A stretch of 64,000 bases of DNA, taken from assembly GCA_030272155.1 (NCBI GenBank), contig CP126194.1, positions 1,116,001 through 1,180,000 on the forward strand, written 5' to 3'. Positions 1 through 22,107 of this stretch are shown here, piece by piece. The stretch is from Tetradesmus obliquus. Taxonomy: Eukaryota > Chlorophyta > Chlorophyceae > Sphaeropleales > Scenedesmaceae. The position numbers were made by a program, and so were the translations under genes. Under the pieces are notes generated by a model. The model searched no databases. It had not been told where the DNA came from and saw only the letters and a program-made list of their open reading frames with translations. Numbering within the stretch: position 1 is the stretch's first letter; each line of letters starts with the position of its first letter.

Positions 1-7396
<7,396 letters not shown>

Positions 7397-8289
7397 GCTG
7401 GTGAGATGCGGGTGCTGACGACAGCATGAGCTGCACATATACCTGGGTATTACGTGCGCTGCTAGCCGAGGCACGTGTTGTCTATGAGATGCACGGCAGG
7501 CGGCGATCGCCTCACACAGCTGTTGTTGCTAGCCAACCTGGAGCGGCTGCTGGTATGAATCTTCATAGGCAAACTATGCCGAGCATGATGTGCCTTTGCA
7601 TTAAAGGATGCACCCTGGGCTTGCTGTGCAATATTGTAGGCATCCCGAAGCATAACGGGGATGGCTGGCAAGGTTCTGCGGCATGACAGCCCTGCGTGTG
7701 CATATATGTATAGCGAGGCGTGCACATGGTGCAACATAGTTGAGCCTTGAATGTGCACACCGCTGCTGGCTGATGACCTGCCATAATACTTGTGCATGCA
7801 TCGTGTCAGGTGCAGCTGACTGCATGGCCCTGCTGTGTAACAGGGCTGAAGCGCAATGCTGTGTGTGCTGTGGTCCGTGCTAGCTTCTGATGGCGAAGGC
7901 TTGATGCATATGGCTAGAGGTCCAAGGACAAAGTGATCTTGACTAAAACATTAAGTGCTGCATGGCTCCTGAACTCGGACAGCGAGGGCATTGCTGGCTA
8001 GTGTAAATGAGTTGGGTTGTCACCGCGGTGCTACTGTGTGCTGTTATGCTGTGTTGTGCCGAGTGCGTGCACCCAACACCGCATTGCTACCACCATACAG
8101 GAACGGCGGTTGCCCTTAAAGCTGTGCACAAAATTTCCGGCGATCGGCATGCCAGACTGAGAGCCTGATTCTGCCCCACTGTCGTACGCTAGCTGTCTCG
8201 ATCGTCCGTGTCAACGTTTTGACTTTCACGCCATTGGTAGCAAAGAGACATCTGTGTGAATTCAGACTCATTCGAGACGGTTTCACACC
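7397..8289. other. Intergenic, MCM4 3' side
   Basis: No coding stretch I can support. A TGTAAC at about 7838 resembles the TGTAA polyadenylation signal used by chlorophyte genes, but it lies about 440 bp past the stop, so the assignment is weak. Confidence 0.4.
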
Positions 8290-10198
8290 ATGGCAGCAAC
8301 TCACAGGCGTGGTGGACATGACAGCAGTAGCGCTGCTGCTGCTGCTCTGTGCACTGTAGCCAGTCGCGCTGCTAACAGCAACTGTAGCTTGCTCCACGCC
8401 ATCGAGACACTACAATACAGCGTGTGGGCAGATTTGCTGCTGCCGATGCTCGTGCTCCGCTCGTTGTACAAGGGTCTGCCAGCAACTGTGCCTTGTCCTG
8501 CAAGCAGCTGCGCCAGCTATGCCACAGCCAGGCAGCAGCGCTGAAGATAGCAGCCAGAGAGTGCTTTTCGCCCTCAGCCACACTTGCCCGTGTGACAGAG
8601 CATTTCCCGGCTTGCAGCAGCGTCTTGATTACAATTGACAGCAAGGAGCTGGCAGCTAAGCTGCAGCCTGAGCTGGTCCATTTGTCCAGGTGTGTGACAT
8701 GTTGCCTGTCAATCAGATATGGCCAGCAGCAGACGTACAACAGACACCTAGAACGTGAACGCAGGGCATTTACATTGATGCTGATGCTGCTGCTGTCACG
8801 TGCATCACTGTGCATCACTGCGCTCTCTGCGATGCCTTATTCCTGCACTTCTCCCCCGTGTTGTTCCTGACGATGCTAACAGTGTTGCCAAGTTCAAACA
8901 GCTTGCGTCTGACAGCTGCTGTGCACGCCTCCTCCCCTGGCTATTGCGTACACAGGCTGTCCTCTCTCAGCAGCCTAGAGCTTGAATTCAGCACAGGCAG
9001 CAGCACATCCCACTGCGTCACACCGCTCCTCTCCAGAGTGCAGCAGCAGCTGACACGCCTGCGCAGGCTTTCACTATCACTGGCTGACACATGGGGCGGC
9101 AGCAACAAGCCTTGGCAGGTCCTGAGCTGCGCCAGCCAGCTGCAGTGCCTGGCAGTCTCTTTTGAAACCAGCCTGGTGAACCCCTTCAGCCTGAAGCACT
9201 GCCTCGCAGGCCTAACAGGCGCAGACAGCAGCAGCCTGACCAACAGCAGCAGCAGCAGCGGCAGTTTGGCCAGCAGCTTGACGTCGCTCAGCATCAGTGG
9301 CAGCCTGTCCGCACGCGCCACAACAGACTACCAACGGCTGTCACGCCTTACTGCGCTGCAGCAGCTGTCCCTGCCGGTAGCAAGCCTGCGAGGGACTGGC
9401 AGCATCGGGTTATGCACAGCGCTGCGGTGCCTGGAGCTGCGGGTCCACCGCACATTAGAAAATCAAGAGTTTTACAGCTCTGGACTGCTGGGCCAGCTTA
9501 CGCTGCTGACAGAGCTGCGCCTGCCAGAGGTGATTATATTAGTTCTACGGTGCTCACTCTCCTTTCTGTCCTCAGACCACGTGTTTCACCTGTTGTGGCT
9601 TAAGATGGTGCCAGGACCCACATGCAACTATCCTCTCTCATCAGTGCTTGCTGCCTGCATGCGGCACTGTGCATGCAGTGTACACTGCTGATGGGACTGA
9701 TGATACTTCAGGTTGGGTTGGTCTCTGCCATGACACTGTGCTGATTAAACAGCACGTGGCAATACTAGCTGCTGATTGTGAGCAGCTGAGCATGTGTTGC
9801 ATGCAGGGCTTGCTGTGTGGTGCGTGTGTGTACGGACTTGCATGCTGCAGCAGCACTTCAAATTTACAGGTGAGGAAGACGGAAGACCTAGCTCACAGTG
9901 CAAGCAGCTCCGAGCCTCAAGCTGTGTTGAGTGGATGGCTGATGTAGTTGTTGCCCAATGCCTGTCATTGGCTCGCAAACGGGCTTTGTTCCCGCCGCGT
10001 AACACTCAAATCGCGACCCTGCTGCTGCAGGGTTTCAACAGCGGCCGGCCTGCCTTTCTCACAGCCCTGAAGCAGATGCGGCAGCTGGCAGTGCTGCAGC
10101 TGAAGGCGCTTGTTCGAGCAGCATTGCCTGTGCTGGCATCCTTGACACGCCTGACTGAGCTTCATGGCACCTGGGCGGGAGAGCCGGTCGCACAGGCC

Positions 10199-10239
<41 letters not shown>

Positions 10240-11301
10240 GGGGGCTGATGCAGCAGATGCGGGCAGCGCCATAGCAGCTGGAAGTGGTGTTGCCTGCAGT
10301 TCTGTACGGCTGCTCAATGGGGCGGGGCCCATTCCATTTGAGGTAGGTTGTCAAGGTGTGCTCTGCTGAGTATAGGATGGAGTTGCTCTTGCTGCCATGT
10401 TGGCCTTCTAATCCCAGCGCTTGTGCAGGCAGGATTGTACAGCCGCTGTCAAATGATGACACTGCTCACACAGGTGTACTTGCGCACATCTCCATGTGCT
10501 GCCGCTAGCATGCACAATGCAGCTCGACAAAGCCACGACACAGCACACAAGTCCTGCCAATACTGCCTCTCATATGGCCATGTTGAGTGCAAATCTAAAC
10601 AGCTACACAAACGCCTCGTATGTCAAACCGTGCACTTGCTTGCACTGTGTTGCACATACCTTGCGCAACAGGCCTTCCCCAACCTGGAGGCAGTCAAGCA
10701 GCTCGCGCCCTGGCCTCCTGCACTCTTCTGCAGCCTCTGCCAGCACTGCCCCATGCTGCGGCGCCTAGACGCAAGTGAGGGCTTTGCGGAAGTGCCAGAT
10801 AGCGACAGCGAAGAAGACAGTGATGACGGTGTGGTTGGCCATTACGAGAGCATGCCGACAATGGTGCCTCCGCCGCTGCCGAAGCGCCTTGCAGCCATTA
10901 GAGCCCTAGCAAAGCTGCAATCCCTTGAGCAGCTGTCAATGAACTTGGATGTCTGCATAGAGCTGTCTGTGCTAGCAAGGCAAGGTCCACAGCAGCTCAA
11001 GGGTTTGCGCCTGGTGTTTGACGACTCCCGTAGCACTGCCGCAGCAGGCTTGATGAGCCTTGCAGTGCTAAAGCAGCTGCAGCTGCTGGTGCTGGAGCTT
11101 CCTCGTTATGCAACAGAGCTGCTGTTAACGCCGTATGAGCTACAGAGTGTGCTGGGTGCGTTGAGTGGGGGGCCGGCCGTGCGGCTGCTGGTGCCAGAGG
11201 CTACTCAGCGGTGGGTGCTGAAGGCAGTTGAGGAGGCGCGGCAGCTGGGCATGGACCTGCCGCGAGATCTGAGCTTTGGTGAACCCCAGCGGCTCTGGTA
11301 G
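8290..11301 (+). CDS. Leucine-rich-repeat protein (N-terminus unresolved)
   Basis: Exons consistent in phase: an exon ending at 8689 (open from about 8424), 8956-9529, 10031-10342 and 10672-11301. The product has irregular leucine-rich repeats (LSSLSSLELEF, LTALQQLSLPV, LGQLTLLTELRLPE, LRQLAVLQLKAL-type, LAVLKQLQLLVLELP). The beginning (SCKQLRQLCHSQAAALKIAAR) resembles the segment after an F-box in many algal LRR proteins, but I cannot show a complete F-box. An ATG at 8290 is a possible start in another frame and would need an unseen intron. Exon 3 has a run of about 14 Ala. Exon 4 holds an acidic insert (DSDSEEDSDD). The role is unknown; a substrate-recognition or scaffolding protein is likely by family. 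Confidence 0.65.
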
Positions 11302-11932
11302 GGGTTGTGATGCAGGCATAGTGTGTGAGTGAGGCGTGCTGTGTGGCATGTTGGCTTTGGCGCCTGAAGCACTGTGGCCAATGTTGCCATCCAACCAGCT
11401 GGGCAATGTGTGCGAACTGGACTGCTGTGAATATCTACTGAGCAGTACAATTTGCATCTTTTGTGTTGCAGCATGTCAGGAGATACGTACGAGTGTACAC
11501 TGGGGTAACCACCTTGCAGTTGGACATGCTGTGCAGGATGTGTACTGCGAGTATTGCTCTGCTGCAATGAAACTTGCAAGTGCCTCGGTTATCGTAAACA
11601 GATGCCGAAAATGGCGTGCTTCGTTTGCATACCAGCCTTCTGTGTTGAGGGACTGGCTTCATGCCAGTGGCATGTGCTCATCGCCTTGAGCCCTGCTGCC
11701 TTCATGTCACTCAGCAGTATCAACCAATCTGGTTGCAACATAAGCATGTAGACATTTCGATCATTTATCTTGGTTTCTTTGAAGCTTCCTGCTCTCTCGT
11801 ACTGCTGCATCTCGGCCGAGCTGCTTGCAAACTCTCGTGTGTGTTGCTGCTGTCGCCGCTTCCCAGCATCCACTACTATCAATCGAGAGTTTGTATTGAT
11901 CACCAGTCCAAAGTAGACAGACAGCGCTCAGC
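11302..11932. other. Intergenic between LRR gene and PBC1
   Basis: About 630 bp with no supported gene. It must hold the LRR gene 3' end and the PBC1 promoter. I see no clear TATA box. Confidence 0.4.
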
Positions 11933-12547
11933 ATGAGCATATTTGAGTACAATGGCTCTGCCATCATTGCTATGGCAGGAAAGGATTGTGTAGCCATAGG
12001 CTCAGATCTGCGCTTCGGCGTGCAGCTACAGACTATGACAACCGATTACAAGAAGGTGTACCAGATCCACGACAAGCTGTTCATCGGGCTGGGCGGTCTA
12101 GCAACAGACACACAGACACTGCACCAGCGGCTGGTCATGAGGCACAACCTGTACAAGCTACGTGAGGAGCGGGACATCAAGCCCTCCACCTTCGCAGCCC
12201 TCGTATCTGCCATCATGTATGAGAAGCGCTTTGGCCCCTACTTCGCATCGCCAGTAATTGCAGGACTGGAGCCAGATGGCAGCCCATACATCTGCGGCAT
12301 GGACTCCATCGGAGCAACAGAGACAGCAAAGGACTTCATCGTAACGGGCACGAACAGCGAGTCGCTGTTTGGCATGTGTGAGAGCATGTGGAGGCCGGAG
12401 CTGGAGCAGGAGGAGCTATTTGAGGTGATCAGCCAGTGCCTGCTCAGCGGCATTGATAGGGACGCGCTTGCAGGATGGGGCGCGGTGGTGTACGTGATCA
12501 CCAAGGATAAGGTGGTGGCGCGCACACTCAAGGGCCGCATGGACTAG
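11933..12547 (+). CDS. PBC1: 20S proteasome subunit beta type-3
   Basis: A single uninterrupted frame of 204 residues, the normal length for beta-3 (PSMB3/PBC1), a non-catalytic subunit of the 20S core proteasome beta ring. It begins MSIFEYNGSAIIAMAGKDCV, so the residue at the usual catalytic threonine position is Gly-Ser rather than a processed Gly-Thr, as expected for inactive beta-3. Conserved blocks include GSDLRFGVQ, LFIGLGGLATD, YEKRFGPYF, DSIGA and GWGAVVYVI. It is the only long multi-domain-free housekeeping gene here without an intron, in a region where the other confidently assigned protein-coding genes carry from two introns up to more than a dozen. A retrocopy origin is possible, but the frame is intact. 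Confidence 0.96.
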   Translation: MSIFEYNGSAIIAMAGKDCVAIGSDLRFGVQLQTMTTDYKKVYQIHDKLFIGLGGLATDTQTLHQRLVMRHNLYKLREERDIKPSTFAALVSAIMYEKRFGPYFASPVIAGLEPDGSPYICGMDSIGATETAKDFIVTGTNSESLFGMCESMWRPELEQEELFEVISQCLLSGIDRDALAGWGAVVYVITKDKVVARTLKGRMD

Positions 12548-14408
12548 AGCAGCAGCAGCAGATGTTGATGATGAAGGCACACTTCTGTGCAGGCTGTAGT
12601 GCAGCTTTGATGTGGCAGTTGCATTAGCGGTTGCAGCGACAATTGCAGGGCCGGGTTGCAGAGCGCTTGCTGCAGCCCTCTGTGCTGCAGCTGGGCCACC
12701 TGCTCTGCAGCTGCCTTGACAGCAGTAGCAGCAGCTGCTGCTGTTCACCACTGTGTTGTCTGGGCTGGCAGATGCACCAGAGTTTTCTCAGCAAAAGGCA
12801 TGTGCGAAATGCATGCAGCCAGCACAGGCAGCAGCATTTGTGTGGCCCTGCTCAGCCTTGTGTAGACGCACATGCAGCGAGTATGCTCACGTTGTGCAGT
12901 GCAGTGATGGTTTGCTGCAGCTGGCAGCTGCAATGCCTCGCTGCTGTTGGTACAAGCAGCGCATGTATGTAATCAGGCGCCTGGCAAACTGCGCTTTCAA
13001 GGTGTCAGTCAACATGCCACCAGGACACTCTTCTGCGTAGTGGTTGCGGCCCTTGCTTACATAATTGCATCGTGTGAACACTTGTCTGAGCAGTATGCAC
13101 TGCACATGTGGCAGTGCGTGCTCATCATTCGTGCATGCTGCCGATGTAGGCATTGACGGTGGGATTGGCAGCAGCGCTGCAGCGCGCTGGTGCTGTGTTG
13201 GTGTAGAACAGCGCGCCAACTCTATTGAGCCTGCAGTGGGCATGTACTGTACCTGTTGGTGTGTTTCTGTTGTGCTCAATGCACCTGCTTGGAGCATAGG
13301 CGATGGTGTGACCGTGTAACAACTTACGAGTGTTCAACTACAGTTCACCTGCTGCAGCACGTGGTCTGACCGTGCATGGGTTCCTCTTCTGCATGAGGCG
13401 GTGCCCTGTGCGCAGCCATGTTACCATCCATGCCACAGCAACAACACCCAGCAGCAGTTGCACACTCACATATGGGACGCATCCTGGTGTGGGCCTTCAT
13501 CATGTCATCAGAATCATGTTAGACAACACACTTGGCCTGTGTGCAGGCTGCAGCAACTCACTTGATGGGGTAACTGACGCAGCTGAGTATCAATTGCCAG
13601 TGGTAGTGCGTGGTCATGGTCAAACCCAAAGCCCCATCCGCCCCAGTCCCAAAAGCAGCAACACCTACATAGGCACCTCAGTTTAAAGCAGGTGAGCAAA
13701 GCACACAACACAACATGAGATGCACAACAGCAGGCTCTACGTTCGACCTTATATTTTTGAGGCACACATGTGGCACATCATAACTTCTCATGCAACAAAG
13801 CATTTCCACTGAACACACAGTTCAGCAGCACCCAGCTGTACGCCCAGCACCCGATATAAACTCAGCATGACACCATTGCACAGCCGGTTCCAGCAACGCA
13901 ACTACAGGTTTGAAGCAGGGTATGGCTGCAGTACAGCACAAAATACCCAAACATTGAAATACAGCATACATGTACAAGTCAAGTACGGTTGGATGCCGAC
14001 AAAGGCATGCAAACTCTTCTGGAAGCAGTGCATGCATTGCCGCTGGAAAACTTGCAAGGCACCCACTGTGCTTGATTTTGCTGCAGCACAACAGCCTTTT
14101 CAACCAACCCAGATTTCAACACAGCGCTGTGGGTTTTATTTGCAAACAATCGCAACGCGTTCTGCCAGTGTGGGGCTTGCTGTGCAGCACAACCTGTCTA
14201 GGGCACCGCATCAGCTTGTGTGTGTCTGCCTCAAAGACAGATCAGCCATTTGATTAGCAGCCAACTGCAGCAGGTCCCTCTTTCTGACAAGGCATTCTGA
14301 CAAGGCATTCGGGAAGGCACCATGATGATCAGCCACAGTACAGCACTGTGCCTCAACTGCACGCCACCCGTCTGCTCACATGGCCAGTCCAGCTGCACAA
14401 CACCCGGC
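12548..14408. other. Intergenic between convergent PBC1 and expansin
   Basis: No gene I can support. The open frames here (for example 13330-13686 on + and 13514-13765 on -) lack recognisable motifs or splice continuity. It holds the 3' ends of both neighbours. A TGTAATC at about 12967 could serve as a late polyadenylation signal for PBC1. Confidence 0.4.
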
Positions 14409-18549
<4,141 letters not shown>

Positions 18550-19294
18550 TGTTATGAAGAGCTAACTCTAGCTGGCGGCAGCTGCAGCTGCAAGTGAACA
18601 CCTGGACCTGCAGCAGCAGCAGCAGCAGCAGCAGCAGATGATGACGGTGTTGACTGTCCTAAGCTCCCTCAGCAGGTGCATCTGCTCGCATTGTGATTCG
18701 GTCACCGAATGTAATCATCTTACGCAACAACAACCTCTGCTGTGTGATCCCGGTCATACACCCCAGCTCACGTCGTCACACGTGTTGCTGCTGCAGCTGG
18801 ATGCCCTCCGCAAGCGGGTTGCTCCGGTCGTTCGTCGTGGCGCAGCAGGTTCAGCGAGCCTTATTAGACGACTCACGTGTTATTCAGCAGCGGATATGAC
18901 GCGAGCTTCTGGATAATGGCCACCAGCTTGTTTGCTGGCAGGTTCAACCGTAGCTCCAAAGTTTGCTGAGGAGACCGCCAGCTGCCACTTCGTGAAAGTA
19001 GGTGCAGCAAAAGATGGATTGAGTGGCTTGGCCTTCAATGAACAAGAGCTCTGCTGTTCCTGTCCGACATGCATTGCCCGGCGGACAGTTTCCCGTCCAA
19101 GTCCAACGTGGTTGCTTGACGTCGCCTCCCGTTTCAGGCGTTGATGCATTTGTGAATGAGACTATACAACGCCGCACGCTCCATTCTTTGTAGTTTTGCG
19201 TCCCCTTTCTTGCCTGTTCACAGAGCCTGCAGATCAAGCCTGCCCACAGCAAGCTTTCAAGGCCACCACACGCCACTGCAGCTGCATTGGCACG
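18550..19294. promoter_or_regulatory. Shared upstream region of divergent secreted-protein genes
   Basis: 745 bp separate the start codons of the expansin (-) and the eight-cysteine protein (+). Both products carry signal peptides. No coding content is supported and no core promoter element can be named from inspection; joint regulation is only an inference from the arrangement. A (CAG)8 tract lies at about 18609-18636. Confidence 0.45.
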
Positions 19295-20142
19295 ATGGCA
19301 GGTCGCTCAGCTGCGATAGTCGCAGCAGTGCTGCTCCTGGCTATTGCTGTTCAAGGTGCGGCCCGCATCAACATCTGCCACGCTTGCCAGCTGGCAGTAC
19401 ATCAGATCAAGCGCCCAGCACACCACGCAACGCCCGCCGCGTGAGCCGCACTTTCGCCGAGCACGATGCTTCGATCGTGTTTGATTAAAACGCTGCGGGT
19501 TTTTATCTGCAGGCCAGGGCATCCCTCCCTCCTCTGAGTGCCAGAGCAGGGTGAACAGCATCGGCCAGACTGGCCTGCTGTCCCAGCTGTCTTCCTGCCA
19601 GGGAGGACCCTCCACACAGTGCTGCAGCCAGGTAAGTGCTTTACAATACATTGTCATTTGCGTTTGTGTTTGCCCCAGCTCACAACAGGGGTTCACTCGT
19701 ACTCTGCTTGTACTGCTTTGACCAGCAAGCTCTCGTGCATTGCATGTCGCTGCCCATTAACAGTTGCCTCGGCTCACCACTTGGTTGTGCTGCTGCTGCT
19801 GATTTACTCCCAACCTGCTGCAGGCCCAGGGACTGGTTGGGTTCCCAGGATCCGGTCAGCTGGCAGGATGTGAGTATCACTGCTGCAGCACTGCAGCCAT
19901 ACTGCACACTGATGCAGCATCATTTTGATCAACCTGCCAGCTGGCGGGGCCCAAAACCTGCCAGCTGGCGGGGCCCAAGGCCTGCCACCTGCTGGCCCAA
20001 AGAGCACTGGTCAAACCCTACAACATGCACAAGCATGTTGCTGATGGCGCAGCACAGTAAACCGCGTCGCTGTTGAATAACACCTATATAACTAGCATAC
20101 AGCTGTGACAGTTCACAACTGCTACGCCTGTCTTGCTTACTT

Positions 20143-20173
<31 letters not shown>

Positions 20174-20933
20174 GGCCTGTGCAATGCTGACGTGCTGGAG
20201 GCCACCCTGTCCGGCATCGAGAGCAACCAGCTGGCTAGGAATGCCGGTGTCACCCGCGCGTCTGTGCAGGCTGTGTGAGTTACCTCGTTATGTGCTGCTG
20301 CATCTGCTGCATGCTGAACGTGCTGCGGCTGATGTGGCCTTTGCGTCTGATCAGATCACAAGATGGCGAAAATGTGTTACATCTGCATGCAAGAATGCAC
20401 ATCTTGCCACCAAGCAACCACCCCTGTGTAACCTCTGCTTTTTTCTGTCGCCGCCCCCTCCTGCTGCTGCTTGCAGCTTTGACGGCTGCAACATCCCCAC
20501 CTCAGCCCGCGCCGGCAGCTGCCCCAGCGGCGGCGGCTCAGTCACAGTCTCCGCCCCGGGCACCACCGTCAACGTGCAGGGCGGCTCCCCCGCCCCTTCC
20601 TCTCCTTCCGCTGGTGGTGGTGGTGGCTCCAGCCCCTCTCCGTCTAGCCCCTCTGCATCAGGCCCTGCTGTCTCAGTGCAGGCCCCTGGCACTAACGTCC
20701 AGGTCGGCGGCGCACAGCAGCAGAAGCCCTCCGGCCCAGCTCCATCCAGTGCCCCAGCGCCAGCCCCCGCACCGGCTCCTGCAAGCGGCAAGCACGGCTG
20801 GAGGCACCCCTTCCTGTCACACTGGGCCTACTCCAAGTCCGCTCCCGCACCTGCGCCTGCGCCTGCGCCTGCGCCTGCACCTGTTGCGTACTCGCACCCC
20901 TGGTGGGGCCACCACAAGTGGGGCCGCAAGTGA
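19295..20933 (+). CDS. Secreted eight-cysteine (LTP-like) protein with Pro/Ala-rich tail
   Basis: Exons 19295-19355, 19513-19631, 19824-19869, 20175-20274, 20477-20933 join in phase to 260 residues. A signal peptide (AAIVAAVLLLAIAVQG) is followed by cysteines in the order C-X18-C-X7-CC-X17-CLC-X34-C-X10-C. This order (C, C, CC, CXC, C, C) is that of the plant lipid-transfer/2S-albumin fold, although the first two spacings differ from land-plant nsLTPs. The CLC motif is created across an intron (T|GC CTG TGC). After the domain come APGTTVNVQGG-type repeats and a low-complexity tail of Ser, Pro and (AP)n with HPWWGHHKWG at the end, typical of algal wall or matrix proteins. Lipid binding is not shown. 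Confidence 0.75.
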
Positions 20934-21468
20934 GTGCGGCGAGTTGTTGAGGTTGAGGTTTGAGCTGAGTTTTTAATGAGTGCCGGCTGTGGGTGGCAGT
21001 GAGAGCATATTGTGTGTTGTCAGGCAGTGCGGTTGAACCTGAGGCGGTTGTAAGGGAGTGTGCGCCGTCAAACGTAGGCAACAGAGTTCCCTGGCGCCTG
21101 CCAGACGTAGCACTGGTGCATGGCCAGGCAGTGGATGCCTCGGGTGGTGGCAGCTCAGCTACTGTACACACGGTGTTATGCAAGGGGAATATAGGTTGCC
21201 AATGGCCATGCGGCATGGCTAGGCCAGCCAGGGTGATGTGGCTGCTGGACCAGCAGGCAGCACTAACTGCAAGAGCGCGGCGGTCCAGCAGCCACGGCAC
21301 CCTTGCTAAGCCACGTAGATCATGGCAGCATATCATGGGTCATGGCATCATCAAGTACCTGCAGCTGCGCCCCAGGCTGCACAGCTAATACCTCTCCTGG
21401 TAGATACAGTTCTAGAAGTGGTTCACAGAGAAGCCACAACCAGTCGTGTATCCACCTCTTTATCTGCA

Positions 21469-22107
21469 GGCTGTTCCAGGTCAATGTGAACGCGAGCGCT
21501 GCAGCGCTTGCACTGCCGTAACACTGAACTAACAGGTTTGATACCCACGCCGCGCACCCTGCCACCTGCCCACCTCACCACCTGCAGGCTCTTCCAGGTC
21601 AACGTGAATGCGCCAGGCACCACCGTGGCTGTCTCCGGAGCTACCGCCCAATCCAGCGCCCAGGTCGGCGTCACAGCACCCGGCACTACTGTCTCAGTCG
21701 GCGGCGGCGCTGCTGCTTCTCCCTCTCCCCAGGTTGCATCTGCAACAGTCTCATCACCAGCACCAGCACCAGCATCCGCACCTGCTTCCTCCCCTGCAAC
21801 CAAGTCCGCTGCTCCTGCCGCACCTACCGTGCCTACCCCTGCGGCGCCTGCACCTGCCAAGTGCCACCACAAGCACGGCTGCGTGGTTGCTGCCGTGCAC
21901 CAGGCGCACGCACAGCACGTGCAGAGCAAGATCGCTGCTGCCCAGGCTGCCCATCAGGCCCTCCAGCAGCATGTTGCAAACACAATGGCCCAGGTGCAGC
22001 AGGCGCATCAGGCAAAGGCTGCTGCACATGCCGCTGCTGCTCAGCAGGTGGCTGCTGCACATGGCTCTAAGTGGGGTCACCCCTATGCCAAGGCTGCAGG
22101 CAAGTAA
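21469..22107 (+). CDS. Possible alternative terminal exons or paralogue fragment of the eight-cysteine gene
   Basis: Two acceptors precede nearly the same start. At about 21470 the frame reads LFQVNVNASAAALALP and stops. At 21588 it reads LFQVNVNAPGTTVAVSG and stays open to 22107, giving PAPAPAS-rich sequence and an Ala/His/Gln-rich helix-like tail (VHQAHAQHVQSKIAAAQAAH). The entry phase matches the donor at 20274 of the upstream gene, so both could be alternative last exons that would replace the last two cysteines. No independent start codon or signal peptide is visible, so this may instead be a truncated tandem paralogue. Confidence 0.45.

Noticed and set aside
13330..13686. 118-codon plus-strand frame between PBC1 and expansin
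   Set aside because: No recognisable domain, low-complexity free but unconserved-looking composition, and no splice partners; likely chance.
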